A stretch of DNA of 64,000 nucleotides, taken from NCBI RefSeq assembly GCF_035582795.1, contig NC_134365.1, positions 79,961,635-80,025,634 of the forward strand, in the 5' to 3' direction. The DNA is from Mycteria americana. Lineage: Eukaryota; Chordata; Aves; Ciconiiformes; Ciconiidae. The notes below the pieces were generated by a model. That model was not told the DNA's origin. It saw only the letters and a list, made by a program, of their open reading frames with translations, and did no database searches. Every line of letters starts with the position of its first letter. Position 1 is the first letter of the stretch. The position numbers and the translations under genes are program-made. Positions 46,150 through 59,604 of the stretch are shown in pieces.

Positions 46150-47850
46150 GGAGGATACTTTAGAGAAAACCTTCTGCTGTTACATTAATATTTAGGGCAC
46201 TGTAGTAGAGGAATATCTAAAAGACAGAAGAGGGAAAAAAAACCCCATACCAAAAAACAGAAGAAGAAAAATCTAAATATTAGGACATATCATTCCCATG
46301 TTTCCTGTAAACTTTTATCAAGAAGCTAAATATGCTTTTGCTATTCACATAACACTTAAGGCTCAATAGAAATGCAAAATGCATGATCTAAAAAATAATT
46401 TTAAAAACCCAAGCATAAAGCATAAAAGCCAACAAAGAAAAATATTTTAATACTGGAAGCTGGTGGAAAAACTCAGTTGAAGAGAAATGGTGTTTGTTCT
46501 TGCGTTATTTAAATTAAATCATGGATCTTAAAAATTTATGGGACTATTTCTTTGTTTATCTCATTTAATTTGGCATCTGTCAATCATAAAAAAAGAAAAT
46601 GGATCAAAGGCTGATGAGTTTACTCAAACTCAAATACCTTTAAAGGATCAGATTTTATTACTTGTTCATGTTGAGTTTTATCTTTGAAGTGTGTGCGTAA
46701 GGTGAGAATTTTTGTCTCAGAGCAAATAAGACAGTGTGTTGGATATTGTGAGAAAGGATCCTAAAAGGCAACAGAAGCTTTCCCATAATAAACTTAGGAA
46801 TACACCATGTTTCTCTGTGCCCAATGTGCTGTGTGTGGTGGAACTCTGATATTCAGAGCCCACTTACTGTTAGCTGCGTAGAGGTCTCAATGGACATTAA
46901 TGTCTGGCCATGACAGTGACTGATGCTTGATAACTTGCTTGAATTTTTTTTTTTTTTGAGGGATGGGGGGCCTTTGGAGAAACTTCTTGACTCTTAGAAC
47001 AAAATAGGAAAAAAAAATCATGTTAAAATGCCTCTTGGCCCTTACACTATTTCCACTGAAGCTGATGATAAAAATCCTTTGACTTTACTGGGAACAGGAC
47101 TGAGCCATTTTAAATGCTATGTTGTAATATAAATCTTTTAAGTCTTAAATATTTCCATACAGTGGAGCAAAGAAGTCTTAAACGTCATCAGAAAGACTGC
47201 TTCTTGTTAGGCTGTTACAATGTGCTATTTCTGTTCAAATAACGTTTACTAATAAGAGAGACAAATAGACTTATACAATTTGGAAGTCTGACACTACAGT
47301 TGGGTGTTCACAGCTTTTATACATTATGGTATTTATGAAAATAATTTTAACTCTTCGTTTGTATAAAACAAAGCACAGATGTTTCCCAGCAGCATTTCCT
47401 CATCAGGCCTTTTAGCTTAGCCTTACTGGAGTGCAGCATAGGATTTGGTTACAGTTAAGCTCAAATCAAAATATTCCAAGAGTATAGAGGCACTACGTGG
47501 CAAGGCAGGGGTAAGAAGAGGGAGGAGGGACATGGAAGGAGGAAACTATCTTCTTCTCCAGCTGTCCCAAGTCTTCCACCTGTGGAATCTCAGAGAACTG
47601 TAAGTTCTCATCTTTGGAACTTCTTCCCTCCTTGGCGGTGGCTTTAAAAAGGTTTAAGTGAGAGAACAGTAGCAGAAAAAGCCCTCGAAATATCGTACTC
47701 TGGGAAGGTCACGGAAGTTTCCTTCTCCAGATATACAGGGGCTCCAGGGTTCAAAACCAAATCTCTGTGCTCTTGAGTTGCTCTGATGTCCTGCCCAGCA
47801 CCCTGCCTTCTCACCCAGGGACACCTTGAGGGAAACCTGACTTCCATGAA
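46150..47850. other. intergenic AT-rich sequence, no gene
   Basis: No gene was recognised. The part at about 47045-47105, with 'ttccactgaagctgatgat' followed by 'cctttgactttactggg', resembles the degraded 'ccattgaagtcaatgg' inverted repeat common in old amniote elements, but too weakly to call firmly. Confidence 0.45.
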
Positions 47851-47854
47851 TTAG

Positions 47855-47881
47855 TTGTTTGTTTGTTTGTTTGTTTGTTTT
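47855..47881. repeat. (GTTT)n microsatellite
   Basis: Six to seven uninterrupted TTTG units end in a short T-run. Confidence 0.9.
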
Positions 47882-47889
47882 CCCCTGGA

Positions 47890-50300
47890 GTTAGTTTGGC
47901 TGGGTAAGCACAACTGAACAGCATTCATGTAGTCATTCAGGTCTTATCAGTGATCTTCTAACAGGGGAGTATTGTCCAAGTGACAATTTACCTGATCTCT
48001 TGCCAAATACCACTACAGGTCTCTCTTTTCTTTCTTTTTGTGTGTGCGTGTGTTGTGTCCAACTGTGGTCTCTTGCCAGACACTTAATTGTAAGCTTTTC
48101 AGGAGAGGAACTGTCTCTATAGTTGGTGTCTTTACAGCATCTTGTGTAGTGGCCCAGAATTACAAATATGGGTGATAAGCTGCCCTCATCTGAAGAAAGA
48201 CAGGCCAGTCTTTCCAAATCCGTATTTCCAAGTAGATGATGATTAGCAAAGAGAGAGAGAGGGAAAAAAAATACTCCGCCTCCCCCCAAAAAAAACCTCA
48301 AAAACCAAAAACCCGAAGAAGAAAAGTGAGAGGGGACAGGATACATCTTGGTGAGGAAGGAGACTTTCACTGTCTCTGCACTTTCTCTGCCTCAGGAGAT
48401 ATCTGCTGCTCCTTGTAAGAAGTGTATGTCCTAAAAATGTTTAAAGGTGTACTACAAGGGAAACCAAAGCCAAAAATGTCAAGCTATAAAACTGTATAAA
48501 GGAAAGATATCTTTCTGTGAAAGGGTTTAAACTGTGGCCTTTTCAGAGAAAAAAAGAAATACTACCAATAAAGCCATGATGAAAGCAAAGGAAACAGAAA
48601 ATGCTTTATAATGGTACTTGTACATTTAATAGCAGCTGAATAACCTTTCCTTGTGCTTTGGGCCTGATCTTGAAGCACATCTTAACCAGATATCTCTTAG
48701 GACTGTAGTGGTACCATATAGATCACAGTTTCACATGTTGTGGGTCAAAAGGGATCCCAACTGTTAAAGGATAACTACCAGCAGAAGCTCAAACCCCTTT
48801 AAGTCAATGGCAGCTTGCTTCCTCCAGTAAGAGGAGTGAAAATGCTCTATAATTGTGTCCTGAATGTGTTTACTGATATCTACCTTTAATCACTGAAAGC
48901 AGTTCAGTCTCTCTTGGGGAGAAGAGTGAGCTTAAACATTTACAGCTAGTGATTACAGCCAGTTGTGCCTTCCATACCTTCAGGACCTGAACTGCTGCTG
49001 ATTCAGAGACTTGCTTGAAAACTTGCATAAAAACTTGAGCTTCACATGAAAACACTGGGAAAACACAGAGATGGATATAATGAATACCAAAATAGCTGAT
49101 AGGATTTATAGATCTGCACATAAATGCAAGTATAAAAATGACCAGATTTTTACCAACAGAGCATTTTGGGCATACTCTAACTGCATTAGGAAGAAATATT
49201 GCATTTATTGTTCAAATCAGTGCAACATAGTCCATTTTGACTCTAATATTTCCTTGAAAGAAAAAGGGATTATCTCTGTGCATATTAGATTGAGTGGAAT
49301 TCAAGTAGAAATCTCAGTGGGATTTTCAGGTAGGGAAGCGATGCAAGACTGGGCCTGTACGCATGCACTGGCATCAGCAGAGTCTCCGTGCCTCTTCTGT
49401 TGTCGCTTTTGTTTAGTACCCCACCTAACCATGTTCATATCTGCAACTGGAACCCTGAAGCGCTGTCAAGTAACACAAGTGCAACAGGAAAATCAATACA
49501 AAAAACTTTACATATTACTTTTTTTTCCACCTAATATACATCTGAAGCTAAAGCTGCTAAAATATTCCTCTTTTCATTACTTCACTGTGGCAAACTCCAC
49601 TCCTTTACCTTAATGTCAGCCTTATATTCCATTTTATTGTTGGTTTACAGCAGCTTTATTTTAGATTGAATTTATGAGCACAAATACCACCATTTAACAA
49701 TGCTCCTCTGTCCACATTTGTGATACTTTCCAGTGCACTCCAGTGGAGCAAAAGGAAAAAAATATGGTAAAACAGTCTCCTGTTTTGATGAAAAATTGCT
49801 AGCAGTTATAACGTAATTAACTTAACCAACAAGGCAATAAAAATTAAGTGCCCTGTTCATGAGTGATGCATATCCCACATTAAGACTAAATTTCCTAGAA
49901 GTTATACACTGAAACATTTTCCAACAGGCCTTTACTGTATAACAGTCATAAAATTTTGTATTCAACAACATTGTTTCCTTGGGTCTTTTGGAATGCAACA
50001 AGAGGACTGCAATTGAGAGAGAAGCAGTGATATACATGACCAAAAAGTTGTGTTTCAACAGTGGGAAAGCTTAGGGAAAATGTTAAAAGAGTTATACATT
50101 ATATTTTTCTCTGACCAGACTTTACTTGAATGATCAAACCATAAGGTCAAGGTTTTTGTATTACTGAGGAAGTAATATTTTTGCTATTTGTGACTATTTG
50201 TAAGTTTTGCTATAGTAGTAACTACCTATCCAATCAATATCAACTTTTAAATCTCTTTTAATCTCTCGAACAAATATGTTTACAAGAAAAATTCCAGTTT
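47890..50300. other. intergenic sequence, no gene
   Basis: The stretch includes a low-complexity purine/A-rich patch at about 48246-48330. A plus-strand frame of 180 codons (49071-49613) has no recognisable domain and an irregular composition. I regard it as chance. Confidence 0.5.
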
Positions 50301-50303
50301 GTT

Positions 50304-50395
50304 TAGAATCATGGAATGATTTAGGTTGGAAGGGACTTTGGAGGTCATGTGGTCCAACCTCCTACTGAAAGCAGACCTAACCTACCAAGCTGGGT
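50304..50395 (-). mobile_element. CR1 LINE 3' end (inverted fragment)
   Basis: 'tagaatcatggaatgattt' followed by 'aggttggaagggactttgg' and 'aggtcatgtggtccaacctcc' is the reverse complement of the avian CR1 3' terminus. About 90 bases remain. The element is 5'-truncated and inactive. Confidence 0.92.
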
Positions 50396-50889
50396 TTGTG
50401 GGGTTTTTTGGTTTTTTGGTATTTCAATAGCAGTATTTTACGGCAATAGTTCTTGCTGAAGAATTTGTTCCAAACCAACTTCCATTTACGAGATTTCCCT
50501 TTTTATCTTCTCTGCTATGAATCTACCCTGTAGTTACTTTTGGAATCGGCAATCCCTGCTCTTCTTTTAACAGCTCAAGTTCACAATTTATCCTGCTCTG
50601 GCCTCTTGCATTGAAAATGGAAAAGAACGGAGACTAACCTGAAGATACAGGGTAAAATGCAGTTTGGAAAATGTTGCTTTCTCCTGTGTCAGAGAGTTTA
50701 TAATACCATATTCTAAAGTACAACCATATCTTGAAATCAAGATTACCTCTTTGAAGCTAAAGGTAGTTAGACCATTCTTCCACCTTTAAGCCCAGAAGAA
50801 AATGACTTAGTTTTCCGTATACTTCCAGAGACGATGAGCTGCTGATTTATGATTCTACTCAAGGTATAGGAGAGCTGAACAAAATGTAA

Positions 50890-50999
50890 AACTAAAGGCC
50901 TAGCTTTGCTCTCAGCTGTTCTGGTATAATTCCAGCTCAGCTCCTCTGGTGTTGATGAATTTATTCCAGTTTTACACTGCTGTGACCAAACCAGGATTT
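50890..50999. repeat. old inverted-repeat (MITE-like) remnant
   Basis: 'gctctcagctgttctggtataattccag' on the left and 'ttattccagttttacactgctgtgacc' on the right form a degenerate inverted repeat. It resembles a widespread amniote element built around 'ccagatttacaccagtgtaa'. The resemblance is from memory and diverged, so the family is not named. Confidence 0.3.
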
Positions 51000-53900
51000 A
51001 TTTTATAGTTTGCATCAAAGAATTGGACCATTTCCTTCTATTTTCAGAAGATGAGCTTTCTCTTAGTTGGTCTGTAGTCTCTCTCTCCCACACTTCTCCT
51101 ATTTTATAATTTTTTTAAAAAGTGTATATTTGAAAGAACAACGACAAACTCTCTACCTGAAAAACTGCGTTACACACAAAGTCTTGCAAACTCTTGTTTT
51201 TTAAAGAGAAGTTCCCTGCAGACTATGAAAATGTGCTGTTTAAGTATGAGGAACGCTGCTCTTAAGCAGTCCTGGACTCCTTTTATTTAGTTATTTAGTT
51301 ATTTATTTTTAAACTTGCCTTGTCATTGATTTAGTGACTGCTTTTCTTTACATGAGCTGTACAGATACATATAGCAAAACAGTGAGACTTGCTTTGAAAT
51401 ACTCAGAACCAGCTTTTGCAGAAGAGCCCTTTAAACTTGGGAAGGATCCTGTGGAGGATTTGGTCATGTTTAGAAACCATCCAAAGTAGCTATGACAACT
51501 TAATGTTCCAGGGCCAAGATCTTGTGCGCATACCAAATCTCTGACACTATCCAAGATCCTTATCCAATGTGAAGAGGAAACTGTAAAATTAGAATTGCCT
51601 AAAACAACCCCTAGAGAGTATTACTGATTCTTGAGAAGAATTTTTTTTTTCTTTTACATCTTAAGACAGCTTTTTCTTGAAAGGTCTAAACCAGGAAATT
51701 TGTAAAAGAAAAGAAAATAGTGAAATGAGTAATGCGTCCACAAACCCCAGAAAATAGGTTCCCAGCTAGGTCCCTTCTTTGTTACTTGTTGCTATTTCTT
51801 TATCCTTCTTCAGCCAGTTAAATGGACTTGGACTGTTTTAGAAGCCTCTAAAATATACTAATATAATTTTCTTGGGTTTATATTTTAAATTGGAGTGGTA
51901 TCTAATCTGGCTTTCAGCTCCCCCTAATCTGGATCAGCTGGGATTAATTCCAAATGCAGCCGAGGAAGGAATGCTCAAGGGAGGCTGGTCTCAGCAAAGG
52001 TGGGTGGTCAGGGTCTGATTGATCACCATGTACCTGGTGCAGGCAGTTCAGATGCTGACTGTATTTTTTTTTTGGTATTACATATGGAAATGAAGCATTC
52101 TAACTGATAAAAATCTGCTTTTCTGTGTGATGAATATGTTGGCTGCAGCGCCTGCAACCTGTGCTTTGTGGTAAAAGCTAGGCTTTGTATTAATTCTCTT
52201 AGTTATTGATTGTTAATATTGTTTCTGCTTCCCATCCCTGCATGTGCATAGCAATGAGATTTTTGCATCCTGGCTGCGTTTTCTGTTTCTCTGGATGTGG
52301 CAGTGTTCTGCAAGACAGGTTTTTCTAAAGGAAGGCAGACCTGGAAAATGCATTACTAAAGGTACGGATTTAAAAAAGCAGGTGAATTCATGCTGTTTTG
52401 GTTTCAGCAGCCATGCTGAGGTTTTAAACATTGGTTCAGGTAGAACCAAACCCAAACATATTAGTAATGGCATATTAACATAACTGTCTTATACAAAGTA
52501 TTTCTGGCCACTTTTAATGAAAGTAAAGAGAGAGAGTGATATATCTGGATAAATAGGAGTAGATGGTGATTTTCGTTATTCCTCCTTTCCCCTCTCCTTT
52601 TACTAGTAGCCCAGCGAGTAGTTACCTGGAGAACTAAAAGACAAAATGGTCAAATCTCCTCTTTAGTAAATCTGGAACAGAAACTGCAAAATAGATATCC
52701 CAACTCAGAGGCAAATGCTTTAACCTCTGCCCTGTGGGGTCATGCTCTTGGATGCTCTTCATCTACTCAATTAGTAGAGCCAAAGGATTTTCATCACTGA
52801 AAAAAAATGTTCAGATGTGTTTGCCAGATTTCACATTAGTTAAGGATTGCTTTGATTTGTGAAAACTGCATTATCTCCGAGTAAGTTATTATCCAGGAAA
52901 AACTCTCCACCATGATAATGGTTATCTGCCAGTCAGTGTTAACTTGGCAACCTTAATGTTTGGCAGCAGATTTTAATTTTATAACACTGAGTTATTATTA
53001 ATGTACCATATTGCAGATTTCATGAAGGTATCAAGTTTTCAAGTGTTTTTTTAAGTCAGGAAATGCAAAAGATAGGCTTTTTACAGGGGTGTGACTTGAA
53101 CTACGCTCTATGTATCCTGTACATTTAATGATTTTTCACTTAAAATAACAATCATTAGGTTAAGGCACATATTTAGTAATCAAAGACATGTAATATACTG
53201 CTTGAATACAAAGAGTCTCATTTTATGTTTCAAGATTTTTTTCATTTTCCTAATTTATAAAATGACCAGTATTAATATTGCATTGGCACTGTTTTTCTTT
53301 ATTTATTTGTCACATGACTTAAGACGTCTGACTGGTCCTTGTTCAAGGTATCTGTCACATGAGTTACTGAATTTCTCTCAGTGAAGATTGCTTTGTTTTT
53401 AAGTCAAGTGAGTCAGAAAAAATACCTGTAAAAGGCTAAAAGGTGCTTAAGGATAGTGGAGGATGCACTTGGCGACAGCAGTTCAAAACAGAGATGGGTA
53501 AAGTGGTATGAGCCTGACGTATATAGGGACGACACATTACTTGCTTATTCTTTTTGTCTTTGTTGTTGACTAATCTTTTTATCTGAGTCTCTGGAGTGAG
53601 GTATGCTGAATATACTGTGGCTTTTCAAAATGAAATACTGAAGTAACCCAAGTGTAACTATAAGAAAGAACAAACTGTCGTTTCTAACAGGAGGCACATG
53701 AAGAAAAGCCCTTTCACATCACTTAGTTTCCTACTCAAAGCTGTTTATCAAACAGTGTAAGATCTCCAGCTTATGTTATTTTTCTGAGGAGCTTCATACA
53801 GAGGTTTGTTGTTTTGTTTTTTTTTCTCCTGGCAAGGCAAATGTGGTCCTATAGCAAAAAGATACTAAATATCAACAAATAAACAGATAATCTGGCATTA

Positions 53901-55350
53901 ATGTTCAGTGTGTTGATTCACTTCTAAATGCATATTAATTTTGTGTAACTTTCCCATCTCTGTACTAGAATTGAAAATAGGACATCTGTAAGCCCAGCAA
54001 TTAAACAAATTAACTAAATGCCTTTTTAAAAAAGACTTTGCATGGCAGTGGTCCTACAGGTTCTAAAAAAGTGGGTGTTTTTCTCTGCTTTCCAAAGCTG
54101 AAGCTGATTCTGCTCTAATGTGCATCATGAGCCCGTGTCTCTCACGTACCGGCAGTAAGAAGAAGCTTCACCAATTGCCTTGTTCGTGCAGCAATCAAAT
54201 GCTACTACCACAGAAAAACTAGTAGAGCAGTTCTGACTTTTCCTGTGATCCATCAGTGTCACCAGTCTTCCCACCTCCTTTTTTGGATGACACAAATTCT
54301 TTTTTTTTTATAGTTGGAGTTGAGGGGAAAGAAGCTTATTGATACATGCAGAGGCAACTGAGCTTTTTAGATTGGTGTTGTACATGTTCCTTTTAGGACC
54401 AGGCCTACATTAGAAAGTTTTGCTCACGCAATGATGTTAGCCTAGGTCTGAAAAAAATAGAAATCCCACCTGCCCAGTGGAGCTCAGCCAGCAAAGTTCC
54501 TGGTGTGGACACAGCTGTGCTGCCAGGAGAAAGCTGCTGCCAGGTTAACTGGTTGGGTTCAGAGCCTAGTGTAACTACAATAGCACAAAACCTCCTGCAG
54601 TTGGCAAACCTTGCACCCACGCTGCAGAGCTCCGCTGTCACGGCTGCGCTGCTGTAACACTCACGGTGACGGTACTGTAGACAGATCCTAGTCTGAAGCT
54701 TACTTAGGCCAGTAGTTGAGATGTACCTTGTGTGAGAACAAAGAGGAGATAAAGACACTGAGAACAAGACACTGGGAAGACAGTAAGAGTAGCTGGCAGG
54801 GCTGGCAGTAGGTGTCCCTTTAGACTGCAAGAGCCCCTTTGAAAACTTCCCACTCCATAAATCAATTTTTTTTTTCCCTGGAAGTTACATTTCTTGTGTG
54901 TGCCAGTTTCCACTGGCTGCAGGAGCAGGGGCTGATGTGACTAGGTTTTCTTTGCCTCAGAAACACCGAGCGTTTATGCCATTGCGCTGGCAGGTTTCTT
55001 TTGCTAAAGAGTCTGTCCTAGGAGGATTGCTCCATGTAAGAGAAAGGAGCTGGGTCTTCAGCCAGGTCTCAGTGGGACTGTAAATGGCCCTGGTGTTTAG
55101 CAGATACTACAGTGAGTAAGAACTCTCTCTGCCTGCTTCACAGTCACAGCAAAAGGACTGCACAAAACCATAACCCAGCAGTATATCAGGTTCAAAGTAT
55201 TTCTTCTGTCATCACATGCATCTGCCTTAGGTTATCAGAAAACCACAGAGAATTACACCAGTGAGGAAATATTTGAAGGTCAGCTCAGGATCAGTCTGGG
55301 TGACAGGTGATGATTGTGTTTTTACAGAGCTTTCTGTCTCCAATACCTGT
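51000..55350. other. intergenic AT-rich sequence, no gene
   Basis: No gene was recognised. A fragment at about 52690-52745 ('aaatgctttaacctctgccctgtgg') resembles the tRNA-derived end of old SINEs. Open frames up to 141 codons (54405-54830, minus) show no domain. Confidence 0.5.
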
Positions 55351-55359
55351 TGATGTAGG

Positions 55360-56960
55360 AATGGTTGAGTTCCTGGGAGCTGGCAGCTCCAGGACTCTTT
55401 AGTGTACATGGACTTGTTGTTTGGTTACTCCTTCTTCCTGAGATGAACGTGAGAAGGCTCAGATGGGTTGCAGCAGTGGCAGACAGAGAAACACGGCTGC
55501 GATGCTCTTTGACCAAAATCAGTTGTCCGAAGCACTTCAGCATGGAAAAGAGGCCACCGAACGATGATGCAATAGGAGTGAGTGGAGTGAAGAGGCTGAA
55601 GAGGGATTGATTGTTCACTGTTTTCTCCAGTATGAGAAGTAGAGGGCATCAAATTGAGTTTAAAATACTCAATACATAGAAAATATCTCTGGTTCCTGAG
55701 TGGAGTCAGTTGGAGGCTGGATGAGTATTTCAGGGCAAGTATCAGGGCACTGATCTTAGACTCTAGGCCTTTGTAGGGCAGCTGTTTCTACTGTTTTTTT
55801 CCTCATTAGGAAATAAAAAACTAAATGCCCTCCTCCTCCGCCCCATGAGGAGGCTGACAGAGAGCTCCTCTGAAGACAAGGATGTGAGGCTGCAGATAGA
55901 GAGGGTATCAAGAATGAGAAAAGAGGAGGAATGCTGCCAGAAATTCAGTAAGAAGTTCTGGAGGAACCAGAAGAGTGGCTGCAGCCTAGCACACACAGTG
56001 TTCACATGCACCCATTTTCCATTGCATTGGGAAGTGATGTGGGTCTGGGAACCCTGTGAGCGTGCCCATGTCTACTGCTCCACAAAGACATCTCCAACTT
56101 ATGTCCCTAGTGAACCAAGCTGCTTGTAGCTTCGAGTACAAGCTGGCCAACCGGGGCTCCTCCCCAGTCATGTGTTGGTAAGAGGGAGAGCCTCTTGTGA
56201 TGGTAAGAGGGGCAGCCACTTTGTGGTCTAGTTGCTGGGAAAGGGAGCGAGAGGAACACGACCCTGGTGTGGAGGTTCGCTGGACAGGCGTCACAGGGGC
56301 TTACAATAGCGCCGAGTGGCAAGTGGCCAGGGAGGCTCGTGAGGCAGAGCAGCTCTTCAGGGTCTGCGCTGGGCTACTCTTGCACAGGAGTCACCCGAGA
56401 CAGAAGGTTGTGGGATTCAAAGCATCCCTCCTCTTCTAGAGTAAGCTGCGGGAGGTGCAGTTGCTGCTCATGCAGTGTGCTGGGCAAGCAGCACGGGATC
56501 CACTCAGTCCCACCAAACGCAGTCCCACCAGCCCACAGTCCATTGCTGTTAGGGGAATGAAAGTGGTGGCAGAGCTTTCTCAGCAGCATGCACTGCTGGG
56601 GTGGCTGTAGCCTTTGGCCTGTCCTCAGGAGGTTCTTGGGCACGGGCCCAGTGGCAACCTTCCCAGATGTTATAGAGAGGGCCTCTCTTCCTGCAAGAGA
56701 AGCATGCACTGGGCTGTGATTTGCATTTGTCGCATTTGCCCCTGAGATGAAGGTCTGCACTTCCTCGTGGATGTGCCCAGGGAGGTGGGTGCAGGTCTGG
56801 ACACAAAAGTCAGCCGACAGGGAAGGGGAGCAGCGGAAGAAGTGGTCTCCCAAGCGAGCAGCCCTCTGATGCTACGCAGGGGCTTCTTTGGTTGCCCCCT
56901 GCAAGGACAAGGAAAAGTGCTAAATGGTTGTGTCAATGAAAGTATTAAAGTATTAAAAGT
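55360..56960 (-). mobile_element. possible decayed retroelement (low confidence)
   Basis: This 1.6-kb block is GC-richer than both flanks and has many overlapping short frames on both strands, unlike its surroundings, which suggests an insertion. A minus-strand frame at 56549-56806 contains clustered cysteine pairs (KCDKC, then CFSCRKRG about seven residues on, then GCHWA), reminiscent of a retroviral nucleocapsid zinc knuckle. The expected His is Pro, and the last Cys of the C-x2-C-x4-H-x4-C pattern is not in place. No LTRs, primer-binding site or polymerase motifs were recognised. If it is a retroelement it is broken and non-functional. It could equally be unique GC-rich DNA. Confidence 0.18.
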
Positions 56961-56969
56961 ATTTTTGTT

Positions 56970-58500
56970 TGAATATTAGGAACTAGTCATGCTGGTTATT
57001 GATATGGTAATCATACAGATTTGATAATGTAGATATTTAACATCAATATCTTATAGTGTAATGTTTTGACATTATTGAAATGAAACTATATAGTGAGTCA
57101 AACACAGTAATTTTGACAAACTATGCTATGGAAAGTTTTCAGTTTCCTATTCCAGTTGAAGATTTAAAAAAAAAATAATAATCCAAGTATCAGAATTTCT
57201 AAATGAATTTTCTGAAAAATTGGTTGCTTCAAAACAATATTCAAGTCATAAGATACAGCAATCAAGCAGAGTATATTAGTGGTTCTCTTATTTGGACCAA
57301 CCTGTTTGTTGGCCAGACAGGTCAGCAAATATGTCTGCAGTCAGACTAGCTTTGGTAAATGGGCAGAGAACCTGGTATAAGGTCTGCTGCTTTCCCACCA
57401 CAGAGGAAATGATCTAGCACCAGCCTAGAGACAATGGTAGCACTCCTAGAAGCTCAGAGATGGAAGAATGAACCACAAAAGAACATGAAACAGTTTTTTT
57501 CCAAACTAGAAAAGCCTTTGCCCCCAAGTATTTTTAACCCACATATTTCAGAACATGTCAGACAATTGATTAGCAATCTGTTGCTGAAGTGATGTATTCA
57601 TCTGATGCGTGGTTTCACTTAGCAGCTACAACACGTACAGCAAAGAGTTGAAAAAAATGGAACTGGAACTCTATGCAACATCTTTTATTCAAAACAGATG
57701 TATTATTTGGTGTATGTTTAACATTCTCCACATAATCCCAACTTGATCCTTAACCATCATGCATTAGAGTGTTGCTTTTAAAGAAGATGAAAATGGGCTG
57801 CTAAAATGCTGCCCATATAATCTGAATTATTTTCAGCCCTGTTGTTAAAGCTTAGGGATAAAATTATCTTTTGAACTAAGGTTGAAGGCATTGTGTTTGA
57901 TATATTGGTATAATTCCTGCAATATAAATACTCATAAATTAAGTTAGTGGTATGGTATGATTTCCTGTAATCTGTTTCCAGAATCAATATTTTATTGAAT
58001 GAACTTCTTATTTTAACTTCTCACTTACTGACCCAGTGGCACAGCTGTAATGTGTGCTTGATCACTCACTCTCCTTTATTTTTTTTTAAATCAGACTTGA
58101 CTATGCGGCAGCGTAGACAGGGCATGTTTTTGGAAGCATTGCACTTAATATTGTGTGGAGAGAGATTGAAAATAGCACTATCGTGCCCTAATGTAGAGAC
58201 TCCCATCTAAACATCCTGTAGTAATTTAGAAAATGGCTATGTAACATTACCCCCATTTTATGGGCAGGAAAACTGAAGCCATGATTATTTCCTTCTTAAA
58301 GGATGCTTAACTTTAAGCACCTAGTATTACATTTACTTTTCTAAATGTGGATTTTATTTTTAAAAATCCTTTATACATAGCAATTATCATTTAGTTCATT
58401 ACCCAAGATTTATTGCAAGCTTCTGCCAATGCGTGTGTAACCTCATGCACACCGAAAGATGGTTTATTCTGAGCAGGTAAAATTATCTCACCTATTGCAC
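56970..58500. other. intergenic AT-rich sequence, no gene
   Basis: No gene was recognised. At about 58248-58276 'accccc-attttatgggcaggaaaactgaagcc' resembles the core of an old MIR-type SINE. Confidence 0.45.
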
Positions 58501-58724
58501 CCTGCTGGGAATGTGTTAACAGCTAAGAGCAGCAGTAGATGAAGATGCTCTGCAGTAGATTTGGTGGCTGGGGTGGTCCATCGACATGTGATAGCTCAGC
58601 CTTCTCCTCTGGTTTTTAGCCCTTGTGACTGCATGAACATGCCAAACTTCAAGTAGCGCGACTGCCACGTGCTGCTCTGGTTTTAGCCTCTTTCGGTTTG
58701 CATTGCAGTAGCATAAATTATTTA

Positions 58725-58746
58725 TTATTAGTAGTAGTAGTAGTAG
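58725..58746. repeat. (TAG)n microsatellite
   Basis: Two ATT units are followed by about five AGT/TAG units. Confidence 0.85.
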
Positions 58747-59505
58747 GATTAAACCTTTTGCTGTATATTCTCCCCAGCAGGCAGTACTCAATCTACTTCT
58801 GATGCAGAGGCAGTGACGAAGAGAGATGGCAATTTGGAATTGTTCTCTTGGTTGACTTTTGACAAAATTATGACTGCAGAGAAGCAGATTTGTGTGCTTT
58901 CTTCCCTCATGTTACTTGCATGTGATTATACAATTCCCACATAACTCTCTACAAGCCAACTGTCCCCTGTATTTAGAAGTTACCTAGTGCAAACAGTCTT
59001 CTAGACTAGAGCGACTGGTAGTCAGAGGCACTTCCCCCTACTCGGTAAAACCCAACGAGAGTGAGATCGGTTGTCTGGTTAAGAATATAGAAAGACAGAA
59101 ACAATGACATGCATTTGGGGAACATTTTAGAGGATAGACATCATGGTTGGCTAAAATAAAATACAATTAAAAAATAAAACCCTACAATGAACACTTGAAA
59201 AAAGCAACCAAAAATACTCAGTGTTGTTGGTCCTGATGGTCTTACACTTAATGGTTTTCTGCATGTCCTGTGAAAGAAACCTTGTTCTGAAAGTAGAATT
59301 GCAGCTTTCATCAGTTTACCGTTCTTGATTATAGAGGAAAGTTGGGTATATGAAAGCTAACATCTGAAAAAAGATAGCAATGAAGATCCCAAAACTCTCT
59401 CTCTTTTTTTTTTATTAATCTCAACGTTACTAATACAATTTTTCCTTCTAGAAAAGCCTGTGATTTTTGTAAGTGCTTAGGACTAGAAATACTGAAATAC
59501 TTATT

Positions 59506-59554
59506 TAATAATAATAATAATAATAATAATAACAACAACAATAACAATAATAAA
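59506..59554. repeat. (AAT)n microsatellite with AAC variants
   Basis: About eight AAT/TAA units are followed by an AAC-containing stretch. More A-rich sequence continues to about 59600. Confidence 0.9.
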
Positions 59555-59604
59555 AAATATAATTAAGATAATAAAACAAATACTTATTTAATAAATATTT
59601 ATTT

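Noticed and set aside
49071-49613. 180-codon plus-strand ORF
   Set aside because: No domain, no signal peptide, no codon or splice context and no recognisable homology; consistent with chance.
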